Assembly: GCA_023458615.1 (NCBI GenBank)
Contig: JAEWYV010000066.1
Span: forward strand, 1-8,361
Reading direction: 5' to 3'
Origin: Bacillota bacterium
GTDB taxonomy: Bacteria; Bacillota; Clostridia; Christensenellales; CAG-138
DNA: 8,361 nucleotides
Positions 6,219 through 8,361 of this stretch are shown here, one piece after another. Each line of letters starts with the position of its first letter. Position 1 is the stretch's first letter. The translations under genes and the position numbers were made by a program. The notes beneath the pieces were generated by a model. That model made no database searches. It worked only from the letters and a program-made list of their open reading frames with translations, and was not told the DNA's origin.

Positions 6219-6950
6219 ATGATGCTTCTAACCGTACTTGGGCGATATGGCCCCTATCCCAGACCTGGCGGCGCCTGCAGCGGATATCTCGTTGAGGACG
6301 GTACAACGCGCGTTTTAATCGACTGCGGCGCGGGTGTACTCTCGCGTCTGATGGAGTATGTTAGGCCGGAAGACTTGGACGCAATTGTGCTCTCCCACCT
6401 GCATTTTGATCATTGCTCCGATCTGTTCGTAATGCGCTATGCGCTGGATCAGCAGGATGTTCCGCAGGGGGCAGAGAAGCGACGCGTGCCGCTCTACCTA
6501 CCGGATGAACCCTTTGAAACGCGAAAGGCAATCACCACGGGGGCATTGTTTGACCCGCATGTCGTAAAGGGCGGGGACGAGGTTGCAATTGGTTCGCTCA
6601 TCTTTGCGTTTACACCGATGGCGCATCCTGTTCCAGTGAACGGAATGCGCATTACCGCGGCAGATGGTAAGGTGTTGTTCTTTACGGGGGATACCAAACC
6701 CTATCCGGGCATGGAGCACGGCCCACTCAACGCCGACGCGTTACTAGCTGACGCCTGCTTTGTGGATGCTAGCCAGACCGGCCCACACCTCAACGTGAAA
6801 GAGGCCTGCCAGCTTGCGCGGGATGCTGGCGTAGGAACACTATATTTAACCCATCTCTGGGGAAAGATCGACACGGAGGAGTCCGTAAAAAAAGAGGTTG
6901 ACTTTTCATCCGCATTTGTGGTAAAAGAACGAGGGCGGTATTCTATTTAG
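6219..6950 (+). CDS. MBL-fold metallo-hydrolase (YhfI / ribonuclease Z-like)
   Basis: The product of about 243 residues belongs to the metallo-beta-lactamase fold. The metal-binding signature is complete: H60-L-H62-F-D64-H65 (LSHLHFDHCSD), His136 (PMAHPVP), Asp158 (FFTGDTKPY) and His212 (YLTHLW). GPHLNVKEA (about 188-196) corresponds to the HLSA-type loop of the RNase Z-like branch. The opening LTVLGRYGPYPRPGGACSGY is typical of the YhfI-type group, whose members are annotated as hydrolases of unknown substrate, so no specific reaction should be assumed; it lacks a recognisable tRNase Z exosite. Two ATGs stand in tandem (6219 and 6222). GGAGG (6211-6215) is only 3 bases from the first and 6 from the second, so 6222 may be the real start. 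It is the last gene of the inferred operon, 10 bases after the S component. Confidence 0.88.
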   Translation: MMLLTVLGRYGPYPRPGGACSGYLVEDGTTRVLIDCGAGVLSRLMEYVRPEDLDAIVLSHLHFDHCSDLFVMRYALDQQDVPQGAEKRRVPLYLPDEPFETRKAITTGALFDPHVVKGGDEVAIGSLIFAFTPMAHPVPVNGMRITAADGKVLFFTGDTKPYPGMEHGPLNADALLADACFVDASQTGPHLNVKEACQLARDAGVGTLYLTHLWGKIDTEESVKKEVDFSSAFVVKERGRYSI

Positions 6951-6986
6951 ATATTGCGATATCTATTCAGATGCAGGCTCTCCTGC
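6948..6986 (+). other. Two small dyads at the end of the MBL gene
   Basis: TAGATAT-TGCG-ATATCTA (6948-6965) is a perfect 7-bp inverted repeat with a 4-base centre; its first three bases are the stop codon. GCAGG-CTCT-CCTGC (6973-6986) follows 7 bases later. Neither is followed by a T-run, so they are not a standard terminator. They could be a 3'-end processing structure or a protein-binding site; significance is uncertain. Confidence 0.4.
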
Positions 6987-7193
6987 GCGAAGAGGGGCTA
7001 GAATCGGCTGTTTTCGTGCAATTTGGCGGGCTTCGCGGCATAAATGCAGCGCGGCATCGTCCGTTTGTCGTTTTATGAAGCAAAAATTGCATGTTTTTCG
7101 ATATTGCGTGCGGTTTTCGTATTCAATTGCGGCAAAGCGCGGTATAATCTATTTATAAAAAGAAAAGAATAAATAATTTGGAGGGATCCCATC
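6951..7193 (+). other. Intergenic region before pgk
   Basis: This 243-base non-coding stretch contains the two dyads described separately, an imperfect hairpin at 7034-7051 (CGCGGCA-TAAA-TGCAGCG, one G-A mismatch) with scattered T-rich sequence after it (7063-7074), a direct repeat CGCGGCAT (7034-7041, 7050-7057), and a 9-base repeat GATATTGCG (6950-6958, 7100-7108). The imperfect hairpin is the only, weak, terminator candidate for the ruv operon. The right end carries the pgk promoter and a purine-rich leader. I see no RNA gene or credible small ORF. Confidence 0.5.
7120..7148 (+). promoter_or_regulatory. Predicted promoter of pgk
   Basis: A perfect -10 box TATAAT lies at 7143-7148. The best -35 at 17-base spacing is the poor TATTCA (7120-7125), with only three consensus matches, so the promoter may depend on the -10 or on an activator. 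The start would be near 7155, leaving an A-rich leader of about 40 bases before the ATG. Confidence 0.6.
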
Positions 7194-8361
7194 ATGGCAA
7201 AAATGACGATTGAAGATGTTGACGTAACCGGCAAACGAGTACTCGTCCGCGTGGACTTTAATGTTCCGCTGACCGAGGACGGTAAGGTTGCAGACGATAA
7301 GCGCATTGTCGCCGCCCTGCCGACGATTCAATACCTGCTGGACCACAAGGCAAAGGTCATCCTTTGCTCGCATCTCGGCCGTCCGAAGGGCGTAACGCCT
7401 GAGTTTTCGCTTGCCCCCGTCGGCGAGCGCCTCAGTGAGCTGCTGCCCGATGTCCGTGTCTGGATGGCGGACGATGTCATTGGCGAATCCGCCAAGACCG
7501 CTGTTGCCGATATGAAGGAAGGCGAAATCGTCCTTCTGGAGAACGTCCGCTTCCATCCGGAAGAGGAGAAGAATGATCCCGCGTTTGCAAAAGAGCTTGC
7601 CAGCCTTGCAGACCTCTATGTTTCCGATGCATTTGGCACCGTTCATCGCGCGCATGCCTCCACGGCGGGCGTTGCGGCCTATCTACCCGCGGTTGCCGGT
7701 TTCCTGATCGGCAAAGAGCTCGGAATCATGGGAAAAGCGCTGGATGATCCGGAGCGTCCGTTTGTCGCCATCCTTGGTGGCGCGAAGGTTTCCGATAAAA
7801 TCGGCGTTATCACCAACCTGCTGGATAAGTGTGACTCGCTCATCATCGGCGGTGGTATGGCCTACACCTTCTTTAAGGCGCAGGGCTATGAAATCGGCAC
7901 CTCGCTGCTGGATGCGGACAGCATCGAACTCGCCAAGGAAATCATGGCAAAAGCAAAGGCAAAGGGTGTGAACTTCCTGCTTCCGGTCGATAACGTAGTT
8001 GCGACCAAGTACGCGGCGGATGCGGAATACAAGGTCATTGATTCCGATAACATTCCCGATGGTTGGATGGGACTTGATATTGGGCCTAAGACCAGAGAAC
8101 TCTTCAGTAAGACCATTGTCGAAGCCAAGACCGTCATTTGGAACGGACCCATGGGCGTCTTTGAAATGCCGGCGTTTGCCGAGGGTACCCGCGCGGTTGC
8201 TGCTGCCTGCGCCGAGTGCAAGGGAACAACGATTATCGGCGGTGGCGATTCTGCCTCTGCGGTCAAAAAGCTGGGCTTTGCCAAGCAGATGACGCATATC
8301 TCCACGGGCGGCGGCGCTTCCCTGGAGTTTCTGGAAGGCAAAGTTCTTCCGGGCGTTGCCG
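7194..8361 (+). CDS. pgk: Phosphoglycerate kinase (C-terminus cut by window edge)
   Basis: Pgk converts 1,3-bisphosphoglycerate and ADP to 3-phosphoglycerate and ATP in glycolysis, in the cytoplasm. The frame stays open for 389 codons to the edge; the usual length of just under 400 implies that only about ten residues are missing. Seen in order: the signature VRVDFNVPL (18-26), substrate-binding SHLGRPKG (59-66), LLENVRFHPEEEKND (114-128), SDAFGTVHRAHAS (144-156), the start of the nucleotide domain LGGAKVSDKIGVI (194-206), IIGGGMAYTF (217-226), NGPMGVFE (317-324) and IGGGDSA (348-354). The ATG at 7194 follows GGAGGG (7180-7185) by 8 bases. Codon choice is more C-ending (GCC, GTC, CTG, AAG) than in the neighbouring genes, as expected for a highly expressed gene. 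It has its own promoter, separate from the ruv operon. Confidence 0.98.
   Translation, partial: MAKMTIEDVDVTGKRVLVRVDFNVPLTEDGKVADDKRIVAALPTIQYLLDHKAKVILCSHLGRPKGVTPEFSLAPVGERLSELLPDVRVWMADDVIGESAKTAVADMKEGEIVLLENVRFHPEEEKNDPAFAKELASLADLYVSDAFGTVHRAHASTAGVAAYLPAVAGFLIGKELGIMGKALDDPERPFVAILGGAKVSDKIGVITNLLDKCDSLIIGGGMAYTFFKAQGYEIGTSLLDADSIELAKEIMAKAKAKGVNFLLPVDNVVATKYAADAEYKVIDSDNIPDGWMGLDIGPKTRELFSKTIVEAKTVIWNGPMGVFEMPAFAEGTRAVAAACAECKGTTIIGGGDSASAVKKLGFAKQMTHISTGGGASLEFLEGKVLPGVA

Noticed and set aside
7149..8297. Two antisense frames of 168 and 204 codons opposite pgk
   Set aside because: pgk is intact and highly recognisable; the antisense products resemble no family and are shadows of its codon bias.

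Overview
The window reads as a chromosomal segment from a Gram-positive, probably clostridial (Bacillota) bacterium of moderately high GC content. The reasons are the ruvC-ruvA-ruvB gene order, strong GGAGG-type ribosome binding sites, a sigma-A style extended -10 promoter, a solitary ECF-transporter S component, a CotH-family protein and a YhfI-like MBL hydrolase. A taxon below class cannot be fixed from the sequence alone. All recognised genes lie on the + strand.

Layout. (1) Bases 1-506 hold the C-terminal end of a CotH-family protein kinase-like protein, followed by an intrinsic terminator at about 521-556. (2) A good sigma-A promoter at 665-693 starts what looks like one six-gene operon, 723-6950: ruvC, ruvA (TTG start), ruvB, a very large unrecognised coiled-coil and tandem-repeat protein (2928-5615, 895 aa), an ECF S-component-like membrane protein, and an MBL-fold hydrolase. 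Gaps are 60, 46, -4 (ATGA overlap), 44 and 10 bases, and no convincing terminator lies between the genes. (3) A 243-base intergenic region carries small dyads and a TATAAT promoter. (4) pgk (phosphoglycerate kinase) starts at 7194 and runs off the right edge about ten residues short of its expected end.

How the genes work together. RuvA, RuvB and RuvC form the Holliday-junction branch-migration and resolution machine. The gene translationally coupled to ruvB is the unusual element. Its product has an N-terminal region of about 170 residues with eleven consecutive 11-residue (hendecad) coiled-coil repeats. This is followed by a long acidic, Pro/Ala/Glu-rich tail that contains five full copies and one partial copy of a 72-80 residue repeat, plus a degenerate outlying copy. 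Each full repeat carries two short conserved sticky motifs, one around PYSEAAWA...DHEPQAEGALFSGE and one of the form hydrophobic-D-D/E-aromatic-F. The tail ends in a related acidic/hydrophobic segment. It looks like a multivalent scaffold or tether on a coiled-coil polymer, but no function can be assigned from sequence. The S component and MBL hydrolase downstream are probably co-transcribed housekeeping genes with no obvious mechanistic link to it.
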